Source: an uncultured Clostridia bacterium
Lineage (GTDB): Bacteria > Bacillota > Clostridia > TANB77 > CAG-508
Direction: 5' to 3'
Length of the DNA: 44,709 nt
NCBI GenBank assembly: GCA_944386675.1
Contig: CALXBY010000013.1
Span: 1 to 44,709 of the forward strand
This document shows, piece after piece, positions 25,746 through 35,453 of this stretch. A model generated the notes under the pieces. That model searched no databases, was not told the DNA's origin, and saw nothing but the letters and a program-made list of their open reading frames with translations. Position 1 is the stretch's first letter. Every line of letters starts with the position of its first letter. A program made the position numbers and the translations under genes.

Positions 25746-28412
25746 TTATTGTACTGTATTTCCATCTGGATTTGTTGTGTTTCCATCTGGATTGGTCGTA
25801 TTTCCATCTGGATTTGTTGTGTTTCCATCTGGATTTGTTGTATTTTCATCTGGGTTTGTCGTATTTCCATTTCCTGCCCCAGTATTTCCTCCTCCTGAAG
25901 TATTTGTTGTATTAGTAGGAGGTTCTGGTGTTACTGGTTCCTCTTCTTTTGGCTTTGTATGCAATGTACAAACTTCATTAATTTTTGAACCTGCTGAACT
26001 TGTTCCATTTATAGGTGTCCATAATCCTAATTGCTCTTTTGGAATAACTGCTCCATAATAATTTTGTCTAGTTGCACAATATTGTGAGCAATACTCAGTA
26101 GCTACTTTATTTGATTCTGTACATATTGTTTGACTTCCATGTCCTTCACATTTTTCTGGTATATTATCTTGTGTGAATATTTCTTTATAAGTATCTGTAC
26201 ATCCTGTTGTAGCTAAACATCCTGTTTTTCTACATACAGTCTGCTCAACAATTCCACTTGGTCTTTCAAATGTTGCATCTGCTAAATCTTTATGTATTGC
26301 TGTCATAACTGCATCCCATATTGAACCTGCTGGGTTTCCACTATATGGATAAGAAACTGTTTCATTTACATCATATCCATACCAACATGCTGCTGCATAA
26401 TATGGCGTAAATCCACATAGCCATCTATCATAATTATCATCTGTTGTACCTGTTTTTGCTGCTACATCCATTCCAGAGATTGCACAATATGAAGCTGTTC
26501 CTCCTGATTTTACTGGTTCTTGTATTATTGTTTTTGCTATATATGCATTTTGTTCTGATATAACTCTTGTTTGCTCTTGATTTGGTGTTAAAACTGTATT
26601 TCCACTAGAATCAACAACTTTTGTATAGAATGTTGGTGTAATATATACACCATTATTAGCAATCGTAGCATACGCACCTGCCATCTCTAATGGCGTTGCA
26701 CCATTTCTTGTTCCTCCTAATGCTAATGATAAATCATTATCCTCGTCTGCTTTTATATGTTCAAGTCCCATCTTATTTAAATATTCAATTGATTTTTCTG
26801 GTGTTAATTCCCTCATTATTTTAAGTGCTGGTATGTTTTGTGAAGTAGATATAAATTGTCTTATATTTAATAAGCCTTTAAATCCATTATAATTTTCTGG
26901 TCTATAGTTTCCTCCAAAGTCTGTTGCTGCATCATCATATACTGTTGCCGCTGTTATAACCTTTTCTTCTAATCCTGGTGCAATCGTTGCTAATGGTTTC
27001 ATTGAAGAACCTGTTTGTCTAACACTTTGGGTTGCTCTATTTAATCCTCTTGTTTCTGTTTTTTCTCCTAATCCTCCGACTGTCCCTACTACATTTCCCG
27101 TTTTATAATCTATAACAACCATTGCAGCTTGAGAATGTTCATTTAATTTTTCTCCTGTTTCTTTATTCTTTGCTCTTCCTGCAATTTGGTATTTCGTATT
27201 TTTAAATTCTTCTTCCATTTGTGCTTGAATATTTGCATCTACTGTTGAATAAATTGTAAGTCCACTACTATATACATAGTTTTCAGCTAATTGTTGTGAC
27301 CATCCTTTTTCTTCCATTACTTGATTAATTACTTGGTCTAATACTGCCTCTGTATGATATGAATAAGATGATGTAGAAGCTATAGCACCTTTTTGGAAGT
27401 TCAAACCTGCATCTACTTCTGCAATTGCTGCATTATATTCTTCTTGGCTATTAATATACCCCAATTCATTCATTTTGTTTAGTGCTACTTTTGTTTGGCT
27501 TTTGATTAGTTCTGTATTATCTTTTGTTTCATCAAATGGATTATATCTACTTGGTGAACTATTAATTCCTGCCATATAGGCACATTCTGCCAAACTTAAA
27601 TCTTTTGCACTTTTATTAAAATAATATTCTGCTCCTAACTCTACTCCGTGTAAATTTCCTTCTCCACCAACATATAATATGTTTAAGTATAACTCTAAAA
27701 TTTGATCTTTTGATATCATTCTTTCAACTTGGTATGCTTTTGCCCATTCTCTTACTTTTCTCATGATACCAGCTAATCCTGAACGTTCATCATCTTTAGT
27801 TATATTTTTTACTAATTGTTGCGTAATTGTACTTCCACCATAAGAACTATTTCCTAATAATGTTTGTAATATAGCGCCTGCTGTTCTTTTTATATCTACT
27901 CCATGATGGTCATAAAATCTTTCATCTTCCATTGCTACATAAGCTTTTGGAAGATAATCAGCCATTTCTTCAAGGGTAATAATTTTTCTTTTCTCGTCAC
28001 CACTTAAATTTGCAATAACTGTTCCATTCTGGTCAACAATTACAGAATTTGCTGCTCCAATGGTTAGCTCTTCTTTTGTTATTTCAAAATCATCTCCAAA
28101 TAGTCCAAAAAATACACCTGCTACAACTCCTGCACCTATTACGCATAGTAGCAAGAAAATTAGTATAAGAATTCTTAGTATCATCATCAATTTTGGATGT
28201 CTTGCTGAAAATTTTCCTTCTTTATTTTTTGATTTTTTTCTTTTACGATTTTGATTTTCACCTTGTGTTGCTACTTTTTTTGTCGTTCTTGCATCTCTTG
28301 AATCTCTCGAATTTCTTGTATTAGTATTTGTTTTTCTTTTCCTTTTTGCATTTTTCATATTATATTTTTTTGTTTTATCATCATCACTACTTCTTCTGTT
28401 ACTACTTGGCAT
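25746..28412 (-). CDS. class A penicillin-binding protein (PBP1A-type)
   Basis: 888 residues. A lysine-rich cytoplasmic N-terminus (1-75) and one membrane anchor (about 76-105) precede the glycosyltransferase domain with EDERFYDHHGVD near 160 and GGSTITQQLVKN near 193. The transpeptidase domain follows, with the active-site serine in GSSMKP near 468 and AKTGTTDD near 651. A Cys-rich segment lies near 735-800. The end is a Pro/Thr/Asn tail with five or six copies of an eight-residue TTNPDGN-type unit. It polymerises and crosslinks peptidoglycan outside the membrane. AAGGAGG precedes the ATG. Confidence 0.93.
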   Translation of the reverse strand: MPSSNRRSSDDDKTKKYNMKNAKRKRKTNTNTRNSRDSRDARTTKKVATQGENQNRKRKKSKNKEGKFSARHPKLMMILRILILIFLLLCVIGAGVVAGVFFGLFGDDFEITKEELTIGAANSVIVDQNGTVIANLSGDEKRKIITLEEMADYLPKAYVAMEDERFYDHHGVDIKRTAGAILQTLLGNSSYGGSTITQQLVKNITKDDERSGLAGIMRKVREWAKAYQVERMISKDQILELYLNILYVGGEGNLHGVELGAEYYFNKSAKDLSLAECAYMAGINSSPSRYNPFDETKDNTELIKSQTKVALNKMNELGYINSQEEYNAAIAEVDAGLNFQKGAIASTSSYSYHTEAVLDQVINQVMEEKGWSQQLAENYVYSSGLTIYSTVDANIQAQMEEEFKNTKYQIAGRAKNKETGEKLNEHSQAAMVVIDYKTGNVVGTVGGLGEKTETRGLNRATQSVRQTGSSMKPLATIAPGLEEKVITAATVYDDAATDFGGNYRPENYNGFKGLLNIRQFISTSQNIPALKIMRELTPEKSIEYLNKMGLEHIKADEDNDLSLALGGTRNGATPLEMAGAYATIANNGVYITPTFYTKVVDSSGNTVLTPNQEQTRVISEQNAYIAKTIIQEPVKSGGTASYCAISGMDVAAKTGTTDDNYDRWLCGFTPYYAAACWYGYDVNETVSYPYSGNPAGSIWDAVMTAIHKDLADATFERPSGIVEQTVCRKTGCLATTGCTDTYKEIFTQDNIPEKCEGHGSQTICTESNKVATEYCSQYCATRQNYYGAVIPKEQLGLWTPINGTSSAGSKINEVCTLHTKPKEEEPVTPEPPTNTTNTSGGGNTGAGNGNTTNPDENTTNPDGNTTNPDGNTTNPDGNTTNPDGNTVQ
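25752..25872. repeat. 24-bp tandem repeats encoding the PBP tail
   Basis: About five near-identical 24-base units (core tttccatctggatt on the plus strand) encode the TTNPDGN repeats at the PBP C-terminus. Such in-frame arrays can expand or contract by slippage, changing tail length without breaking the gene. Confidence 0.8.
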
Positions 28413-28548
28413 AATTTTACCTCCTTGCCAAAGAATATATCTTAACTTTTAAAAATTTTTTGTCTTAAATCTTTTTAAAAATCGACAATTACATTATAGT
28501 ATATTTTATAAAAAAAGGAAAGTATTTCATCAAATTTTTAAGAAATCC

Positions 28549-29379
28549 TTAAATTGTTATGTTGTTTGCTATTAATTTTTTAATTTTTATATTATCCTTT
28601 TTTATTTTTTTTAAGATTTCTTCAATTGGTTGATTTTTATATTGTATTGCTTCATATATATCTTTTGTATAAAATTTTTTAAATGCATTTGCTTCTTTCC
28701 AGTCAATTTCATAATCATTAATATTGATTCCATTAAATCTTTTATCTCTTATTTTCACATTTCCTCTGAAATTGATAATATTTGCTTCATTATATATAGA
28801 ATATCTATTAATTAATTCAGTAGGAAAATCCAAGTTTAAAATGATATTGGTTTTTGATAATACTTTTCTTTTATTGTTTCCAACATGAATCCATATACCA
28901 TATTCTTCTGAAATCTTGTTTTCTATATTTTTAAATAAATTAATATGGTTTGTTACAATGTTTATATATTTATATTTTGTCACTAATTTTTCTATCACAT
29001 ATACAGCTAAATCTGAAATATCATTTACTAATATTCCTATACAAATCGTATCTTCCTTTATTTTTAGTTTTTGAATTATATATTCTAAAACATTAAAAAT
29101 CAGCATTTGAAACAACCATTTTCCATCTACAATTTCATAATTGTATGTATATAGATAATTGACATATGTTTCCTGTTTTTTAATCATTTTACTTAGTACA
29201 ATTTTTTTGCTATTTGTTTTATCGAGAATTGTTTTTGTTTTACAAGCTAATTTATATGCTGTTTTTTCATCCATATTTATATTCGTAATTGGTAAAATAA
29301 TATTATCATTTTCTAATTTTACAATATTAAAAAGTTTTCCTACTTTACTAGGCTTGTCAGATTCTTGGATATAATACAT
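28549..29379 (-). CDS. unknown conserved-looking protein
   Basis: 276 residues, lysine- and isoleucine-rich, soluble. The middle alternates hydrophobic strands and helices (TICIGILVNDISDLAVYVIE, then YINIVTNHINLF, then TNIILNLDFPTELINRY), suggesting a Rossmann-like fold, but I recognise no family or cofactor motif. I start at 29379, with GAGGTGA five bases before the ATG; a GTG at 29388 overlaps that signal. It lies between the PBP gene and truB on the same strand, with hairpins on the truB side. Confidence 0.65.
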   Translation of the reverse strand: MYYIQESDKPSKVGKLFNIVKLENDNIILPITNINMDEKTAYKLACKTKTILDKTNSKKIVLSKMIKKQETYVNYLYTYNYEIVDGKWLFQMLIFNVLEYIIQKLKIKEDTICIGILVNDISDLAVYVIEKLVTKYKYINIVTNHINLFKNIENKISEEYGIWIHVGNNKRKVLSKTNIILNLDFPTELINRYSIYNEANIINFRGNVKIRDKRFNGININDYEIDWKEANAFKKFYTKDIYEAIQYKNQPIEEILKKIKKDNIKIKKLIANNITI

Positions 29380-29441
29380 AAAAATCACCTCTATACTTTT
29401 CTCTTTTTAAGTATATTAAGGTGATTTTTATTATAGAACTT

Positions 29442-29480
29442 AATTAGAGTTAAGAATATATTTTATTCTTAACTCTAATT
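29442..29480 (-). terminator. terminator-like hairpin after truB
   Basis: A perfect 17-bp AT-rich stem (29442-29458 with 29464-29480) with a 5-base loop lies eight bases past the truB stop. The T run is stronger on the plus strand, but position suggests it closes the translation operon. Confidence 0.6.
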
Positions 29481-29488
29481 ATACTTTT

Positions 29489-30349
29489 TTAATCAATGAC
29501 AATATCTCTTTTTAGTAATTTATTTTTCACAGTTCCAATTCCAATAAATTTTTCTTCACTATATATTTTATAAATATCATCTTCTAAGTCAAAATTTAGT
29601 TTTACACCATTTAAAAATAATTGTAATTTTTTCTTACCTAATTGTACATTCTCTAAATTTTTGAACAATTCTTCTACTGTAATTATCCTTTTTTTTACTG
29701 TTTCTTTATTTAAATTTTCAATTGAAATTGCTTGTTCTATTTTAAAGTTTCCTACTTGTGTTCTTTGTAACTCTTTCATGTAGCCAATTGTTCCTATTTT
29801 TTTAGCTATATCTTCACATATGCTTCTGATATATGTACCTTTTGAACACCTAACTTCAAATTGAATTTCATAATTTTCTTTGTCAATTTTCAATAATTTT
29901 ATATCATATATAGTTATTTTTCTTGATGGTATTTGTACTTCTTGCTGCTTTCTTGCATATTCATATAATTTTTTTCCCTTTACTTTTATAGCTGAATAAA
30001 TTGGTGGTATCTGTTCTTGTTCTCCAATAAATTGTTCCAAAACTATTTCTATCTTTTTTTTATCTAAGAGCTGTTGATCTACCAATTCTTGTTCTAGAAC
30101 CTCTCCTTCTTCGTCACCTGTACTTTTTCTTATTCCAAGCTTTAATCGTACTATATATGTTTTATCATGATTTATTAAATATTTAGAGCATAAAGTACCT
30201 TTTCCTATTAATAATGGTAATACTCCTGTAGCTAATGGATCTAGTGTTCCAGTATGTCCTACTTTTTCTCCTGTTATTTTCTTTACCTTTGCTACAATAT
30301 CGTGTGATGTCCATCCTTTTGATTTATTAATAATTATAATTCCATTCAT
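29489..30349 (-). CDS. truB: tRNA pseudouridine(55) synthase TruB
   Basis: 286 residues. TruB makes pseudouridine 55 in the T-loop of tRNAs. The N-terminal MNGIIIINKSKGWTSHD and the catalytic-aspartate motif GHTGTLDPLATGVL (D37) are diagnostic. CSKGTYIRSICEDIAKKIG near 175-193 is the second family motif. The C-terminal PUA-like part is short. AGAGGT precedes the ATG. It follows nrnA by about 70 bases at the end of the rimP-to-truB gene order typical of Bacillota. Confidence 0.93.
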   Translation of the reverse strand: MNGIIIINKSKGWTSHDIVAKVKKITGEKVGHTGTLDPLATGVLPLLIGKGTLCSKYLINHDKTYIVRLKLGIRKSTGDEEGEVLEQELVDQQLLDKKKIEIVLEQFIGEQEQIPPIYSAIKVKGKKLYEYARKQQEVQIPSRKITIYDIKLLKIDKENYEIQFEVRCSKGTYIRSICEDIAKKIGTIGYMKELQRTQVGNFKIEQAISIENLNKETVKKRIITVEELFKNLENVQLGKKKLQLFLNGVKLNFDLEDDIYKIYSEEKFIGIGTVKNKLLKRDIVID

Positions 30350-30420
30350 ATTTGACCTCTATATTTCTTTTTTCAACTCAAACTTTTTGATGAAAGTAGA
30401 GATATCTCATGTCTAACAGT

Positions 30421-31375
30421 TTATATTACTTTTTTGATTTCTTTGACTAATTTTTCTTTTACTTGTTCAACTGTTCCTGCTACTACTGCACCTGCAGCTC
30501 TTGGATGTCCTCCACCGCCCAAATATATAGCAAATATCGGAAACGTTTATATTTGAGCTATTTCCAGCTCTCATAGAAACTTTATATAGGTTTTCTTCTT
30601 TTTCTCTTATAAATACAGAAACCTCCACACCTTCTATACTTCTTCCATGTTCTACAATACCTTCATGGTCTCCAGGCTCTGCATTTACTTCTTCTTCATC
30701 CTTTTTACCTATATATGTAAATGCAATTTTTCCATTCTCTAGAAGTTCTAAACGATTTGTTGCTCTTCTTAGCAATTCAAAGTTCGCTTTTGTCCTTGTT
30801 TCTAATACTCTTTGATAAATATCAGATACATTAACACCTTTTCTTAATAATTCTGCTGTAAATTCAAAAGTTTCTGGTGTTACACTAGAATATTTAAATC
30901 CACCTGTATCAGTAATAATTCCTGTTACAATACAACTTCCTATTTCTGCATCAATTGCAATATCAAAATATTCAAGCATACCTGCTAAAATTTCACAACA
31001 AGCAGGTGAAACTGGATTAACAAAATTTAAATCTCCATACATCATATTTGTGCTATGATGATCGATTACGATTGTTCTTTTAGCTTTTTCAAAATATTCT
31101 CTTCCTACCAATCTTTTTAAATCTGCACAATCTAATGAAATAGCCAAATCATATTTTTCTACATCTGTATTGGCTTTTACCTCTTTAGCCCCTGGTAGAA
31201 AGCTAAATGTTCTTGGAAATTCTCTAGCAATCACATCTACTTCTTTTCCTAACTTTTTTAGAGCTAAATACATAGCTAACATACTTCCTATTGCATCTCC
31301 ATCAGGTGTTTCGTGTGCCATTACAACTATTTTTTCTGCTTGATTAATCTCTACTAAAATATCATCTAATGTCAT
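30421..31375 (-). CDS. nrnA: NrnA-type DHH/DHHA1 phosphoesterase, frame broken at CGG
   Basis: A 317-residue protein if one base is skipped, the usual NrnA length. These enzymes degrade 2-5 nt RNA (nanoRNA) and 3'-phosphoadenosine 5'-phosphate. Metal motifs are HETPDGDAIGS near 22-32, DCADL near 80 and IDHHST near 108. The DHHA1 domain runs to SDICYIFG, then zero frame reads CGG TGG AGG (CGG at 30515-30517). Skipping the C gives the diagnostic GGGGHPRAAG and a normal end at 30421; without it the protein ends in an unrelated 15-residue tail. I start at 31375, with AAAGGA before the ATG. Confidence 0.85.
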
Positions 31376-31400
31376 ATTTTCTTCCTTTCTTCTAATAACA

Positions 31401-31452
31401 GGGGACACACCTTACCTTTAGGTCATTTCCACTTAGGTTAAGGTATGTCTCC
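31401..31452. repeat. GGGGACA inverted repeat between rbfA and nrnA
   Basis: Arms GGGGACACACCTTACCT (31401-31417) and its imperfect complement (31435-31452, two G-U compatible changes) enclose 17 bases. The GGGGAC end resembles the other palindromes in the window. Lying inside the operon, it may reduce or process transcription between rbfA and nrnA. Confidence 0.55.
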
Positions 31453-31502
31453 TCCCTTGTGATTTGACTTATAACCTTTGCTAAAGCTTCTCCCCTTAAT
31501 TT

Positions 31503-31871
31503 TTACTCTTGTTCATCTTTTTTAGGCATAATTTCTTTTAATATCGAATCTATTTTTGCACCATATTCAATAGAATCATCTAATTCAAATATTAATTCAG
31601 GTGTATTTCTTAAATTAACTCTTTTAGCTAATTCTGTTCGAATATATCCTGATGATTTTTTTAAGGCTGCCAAAGTATCTTTTACATTTTTAGAATTTAA
31701 AATGCTTACATATACTTTTGCAAATTTTAAGTCACTGGTTACTTTTACTTTTGTAACACTGATTAATCCTGTTACATTAGGATTTTTTAATTCATATCCT
31801 ATAATTTGACTAAGTTCTTTTCTATATTCTTCATCAATTCTTCCTAGTCTTGGATTTTCTTTTCCTTGCAT
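31503..31871 (-). CDS. rbfA: ribosome-binding factor A RbfA
   Basis: 122 residues with the KH-like RbfA fold; it binds the 30S subunit and helps mature the 16S rRNA 5' end. Family features are RLGRIDEEYRKELSQII at the start, ISVTKVKVTSDLKFAKVYVS in the middle, and RNTPELIFELDDSIEYGAKI near the end. AAGGAGAGAAGG precedes the ATG. It lies about 50 bases past infB, the standard order. Confidence 0.93.
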   Translation of the reverse strand: MQGKENPRLGRIDEEYRKELSQIIGYELKNPNVTGLISVTKVKVTSDLKFAKVYVSILNSKNVKDTLAALKKSSGYIRTELAKRVNLRNTPELIFELDDSIEYGAKIDSILKEIMPKKDEQE

Positions 31872-31923
31872 ATCCTTCTCTCCTTTTGTTCTTATATATT
31901 ATAGAGATAATTACATTTTTAGA

Positions 31924-34803
31924 TTATCTTTTTATTTCCTCCATAACATATACTTCAATAATATCTCCTTCTTTGATATCATTATAATCTTCAATTTGCA
32001 TTCCACATTCAAAACCTTTTGTTACTTCTTTAACATCATCTTTAAATCTTTTTAAGGTTGCTAAATGTCCATCATGTATAACAATATTATCACGAATAAC
32101 TCTTACACCTGCATTTCTTTCTACTTTTCCATTTAATACAAAAGCACCTGCAACTGTTCCTACATTTGAAATCTTAAAGATTTGTCTTACTTCTACATTT
32201 CCAATTACTTTTTCTTCATATTTAGGTGCAAGCATTCCTTTCATTGCAGCTTCTACATCTTCTATTGCTTGGTAAATAACTGAATATTGTTTGATTTCTA
32301 CTTCTTCTTTTTCTGCCATCTCTTTTGCTGTATGGTCTGGTCTTACATTAAATGCAATAATAATGGCATTTGATACCTTTGCAAGTGTAACATCTGATTG
32401 ATTTACAGCACCTGCTGCACTATGGATTACTTTTACTCTAACTTCTTCATTTTGTAATTTTTCTAATGATTGTTTTACAGCCTCTACAGAACCTTGTACA
32501 TCTGCTTTTACAATCAAATTCAATACTTTTAATTTTCCTTCTTCCATTTGACTAAATAGATTATCTAAAGTTACTTTTGTTACAGAATTGATTGCTTGTT
32601 CTCTTGCTTGACGTTTTCTTCTTTCTATCAAATGTTTTGCCATCTTTTCATTTTTTACTTCATAGAAAGTATCTCCAGCTTCTGGTACATCTGTTAATCC
32701 CATGATTTCAACTGGTGTTGATGGTCCTGCTGATTTTACCTTCTTACCTTTATCATTTACCATTGCTCTAATTCTTCCAATTGATGAACCAACAACTATA
32801 GTATCCCCTACATCTAGTGTTCCTCTTTGTACTAACATTGTTGCAATTGCACCTTTTGCTTTATCTAGTCTTGCCTCTATAACAGCACCTTTTGCTTGCT
32901 TATGTGGATTTGCTTTTAATTCTAATACATCCGCTTCTAATAATACCATTTCTAATAATTGATCGATATTTTGATTTTTCTTAGCAGAAATTGGAACATA
33001 AATCGTATTTCCACCCCATTCTTCTGGTACTAACTCATATGCCATTAACTCTTGTTTTACTTTATCAATATTGGCATCTGGTAAATCAATTTTATTAATT
33101 GCAACAATAATTGGAATACCTGCTGATTTTGCATGGTTAATTGCTTCAACTGTTTGAGGCATAACCCCATCATTTGCAGCAACTACCAAGATTGCAATAT
33201 CTGTAATTTGCGCTCCTCTTGCACGCATTGCTGTAAATGCTTCATGTCCTGGTGTATCTAAGAAAGTAATTTCTCTATCATTAATTTTTACCATATAAGC
33301 ACCAATTGCTTGTGTGATACCTCCTGCTTCTCCTTCAATCACATTGGTTTTTCTAATAGCATCTAATAATGATGTTTTACCATGGTCTACATGTCCCATA
33401 ACAACAACTACTGGTGGTCTAGCAACTAGTTCTTCTTCTCTATCTTCAGATTCGTCAAATAAGATATCTTCTTCTGTTACTGTTTCTTTCTTTGTTGCTG
33501 TAATACCAAATTCTTGAGCAATTAGATATGCTGTATCAAAATCAATTTCTTGATTAATCGTTGCCATAACACCAAAGCCTAATAATTTTTTAATAACTTC
33601 TGCTGTTGTCTTTTTCATTTCAGCTGCTAAATCTTTTACTGTAATCGTTTCTGGAATTTCTATATCCGTTAATTTAAATATTTTTTGCTTTGTTCTTTCT
33701 TCTTGATTTTGATTTTTCTTTTTCTTACCACGTCTTCCTCTTTCTGTTGTTAAATCATAATAATCTAACATACCACCTTCTTGGTCATCAAACATATTAG
33801 ATAACCTATTTGCTGTTTTTAATGTCTTTAATTTTCCTTCATCAAAATTGCCATTATTAGAATTTCTTCTGCTTTTTGTTTTTTTAGTATTTTTATTCTC
33901 GTCAAATTTATTATTATTTTTTTGTTTATCAATATTTTTATTATATTCTCTTACACTCTCTTTTTCTACCACTTCTGTTGCCATAATATTTTTTATATTT
34001 TTTTCTATTCCTTTTTCGTCTAATGGTTTCTTTGCATATCTATCATTATTATTGTTTCTGTTATTAAATTTATTATTGTTTCTGTTAAAATTATTATTGT
34101 TTGCATTATTATTAAAGTTATTTCTTCTTTGATTATTATAATTATGATTTCTATTTTGATAATTATTATTCGTATTATTGTTATTTACTTTTACATTTCT
34201 AGTTTCTGTTTTCATACTTTTATTTTCTTCAACCTTTTCTGTAACTTTGTTAGATTTTTCTTCATGAACAGTATTTATTTCTTTTTTTGTATCTGTTTGC
34301 ACTTCTTTTTCAACTGTTTCATTTTTTACTTCTGTTTTTTCTTCTTTTTTCTCTTCTTTTTTTACTTCTTCTTTCTTTGGTTCTTCTTTCTTTAATCCAA
34401 ATAGCTCACTTACAGTCATCGGTTTATTTGGTTTATTTCTATAAACAATGTTATAATCTTTATTTGCTTTTCTTTCAACAAAACCTATATTATGATTTCT
34501 TGTTTCTTGTTTTTTTACAACTTCTTTTACCTTTTCAGACTCGTCTTGTGCAATAATCACTTCTCTTCTTATAATAACAGGTGTTTCTTTCTTCGTTTCT
34601 TGTTTTTTTGCTTTATTTTCTGCAGACTTTTTTTGATTTCCAGATTTTTTAGTAAGCATCTCTTCTATTTTTTTAGCTTCTTCTTCCTCCACTCCACTTA
34701 AATGACTTTTGGCTTCAATATTTAATTTTTTTGCTACTTCTAATACTTCTTTACTTGTTAAATTTAATTTTTTTGCTATTTCATGTATCTTTATTTTACC
34801 CAA
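31924..34803 (-). CDS. infB: translation initiation factor IF-2
   Basis: About 959 residues. It brings fMet-tRNA to the 30S subunit as a GTPase. The N-terminal IF2_N domain ([15 protein letters not shown]) is followed by a long Lys/Glu- and Asn-rich linker (about 55-330), a second IF2_N, the G domain ([18 protein letters not shown] and NKIDLP in the region 465-580) and domains II-IV. I start at a TTG (34803), five bases after GGGGGTGA; the ATG at 34818 lies within that signal. It overlaps the end of ylxQ by 8 bases. No in-frame CGG was found in its 959 codons. Confidence 0.95.
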   Translation of the reverse strand: MGKIKIHEIAKKLNLTSKEVLEVAKKLNIEAKSHLSGVEEEEAKKIEEMLTKKSGNQKKSAENKAKKQETKKETPVIIRREVIIAQDESEKVKEVVKKQETRNHNIGFVERKANKDYNIVYRNKPNKPMTVSELFGLKKEEPKKEEVKKEEKKEEKTEVKNETVEKEVQTDTKKEINTVHEEKSNKVTEKVEENKSMKTETRNVKVNNNNTNNNYQNRNHNYNNQRRNNFNNNANNNNFNRNNNKFNNRNNNNDRYAKKPLDEKGIEKNIKNIMATEVVEKESVREYNKNIDKQKNNNKFDENKNTKKTKSRRNSNNGNFDEGKLKTLKTANRLSNMFDDQEGGMLDYYDLTTERGRRGKKKKNQNQEERTKQKIFKLTDIEIPETITVKDLAAEMKKTTAEVIKKLLGFGVMATINQEIDFDTAYLIAQEFGITATKKETVTEEDILFDESEDREEELVARPPVVVVMGHVDHGKTSLLDAIRKTNVIEGEAGGITQAIGAYMVKINDREITFLDTPGHEAFTAMRARGAQITDIAILVVAANDGVMPQTVEAINHAKSAGIPIIVAINKIDLPDANIDKVKQELMAYELVPEEWGGNTIYVPISAKKNQNIDQLLEMVLLEADVLELKANPHKQAKGAVIEARLDKAKGAIATMLVQRGTLDVGDTIVVGSSIGRIRAMVNDKGKKVKSAGPSTPVEIMGLTDVPEAGDTFYEVKNEKMAKHLIERRKRQAREQAINSVTKVTLDNLFSQMEEGKLKVLNLIVKADVQGSVEAVKQSLEKLQNEEVRVKVIHSAAGAVNQSDVTLAKVSNAIIIAFNVRPDHTAKEMAEKEEVEIKQYSVIYQAIEDVEAAMKGMLAPKYEEKVIGNVEVRQIFKISNVGTVAGAFVLNGKVERNAGVRVIRDNIVIHDGHLATLKRFKDDVKEVTKGFECGMQIEDYNDIKEGDIIEVYVMEEIKR

Positions 34804-35117
34804 GAGCTTCACCCCCATTATTTATTTTTTCTATTTCCTTAGATAAATTTATATCTTGTATACCAATAATTGCTTTATTATTTTTTCCTATTGTTTTACT
34901 TAATGTTTCTATGTCACCTATTTCAATAATTGGTATATGAAATTCTTCACAAATTTTTTTAAACTTATCTTTTGTTCTATTTGACGAATCTTCTGCTATA
35001 ATTACTAATCTTACTATCTTTTTCTTTATACCATTTTCTACACTATCAGCACCAAAAGATATTTTTCCGTGCTTTTGCAGATAATCCGATTAAACCTAAT
35101 ATTTTTTTATTTACCAA
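34796..35117 (-). CDS. ylxQ: YlxQ, L7Ae-like ribosomal protein, frame broken at CGG
   Basis: A 106-residue L7Ae/L30e-family RNA-binding protein if one base is skipped. The TTG start at 35117 follows AGAGGTG by six bases and overlaps the ylxR stop. The N-terminus [15 protein letters not shown] is typical. Zero frame then reads CGG AAA AAT ATC and stops 7 codons later (CGG at 35067-35069). Skipping the C gives Gly-Lys-Ile-Ser-Phe-Gly, the family's AGK-x-x-x-G turn, and the rest continues to NNGGEALG overlapping infB. It sits in its standard place between ylxR and infB. Confidence 0.82.
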
Positions 35118-35367
35118 GAATGACACCTCTTAAACTTTCATAAATTTCATCTGATATACTTATATCTAAAACTTTTTCTAGTCTTTTTGTTTTTATTACT
35201 TTTTCTAGGCACTCTATATTGTCACATATATATGCACCTCTTCCTGCCATTTTTCCCGTTTTATCTATGTGAATTTCATTATCTTTATTTTTCACAATTC
35301 TTACCAATGCGTTTTTATCTTTTTTTTCATTACATCCCATACAGGTTCTTTGTGGTATCTTTTTCAC
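35107..35367 (-). CDS. ylxR: YlxR (RnpM-type) RNA-binding protein
   Basis: 86 residues with the family signature KIPQRTCMGCNEKK at the start and GRGAYICDN near 50. Family members bind RNA; the Bacillus protein has been linked to RNase P modulation. I start at a GTG (35367) because GGAGG lies seven bases before it and KVKKIPQRTC is the usual N-terminus; an ATG at 35415 would add 16 unrelated residues without a signal. It lies between nusA and ylxQ. Confidence 0.9.
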   Translation of the reverse strand: MKKIPQRTCMGCNEKKDKNALVRIVKNKDNEIHIDKTGKMAGRGAYICDNIECLEKVIKTKRLEKVLDISISDEIYESLRGVILGK

Positions 35368-35453
35368 TTTAAAACCTCCATTTTTTAGGTGATTTATTTC
35401 TTCATACTTGCCCATTTTATTGTATGTTTTAAAATGCTAATTATTCTTCTTTT

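Noticed and set aside
25752..25872. CRISPR-like short repeats
   Set aside because: These are contiguous 24-bp in-frame repeats of a PBP tail, without spacers or cas genes.
33848..34701. Long plus-strand open frames opposite infB
   Set aside because: They are Phe/Leu-rich shadows of the Lys/Glu/Asn-rich linker of IF-2.
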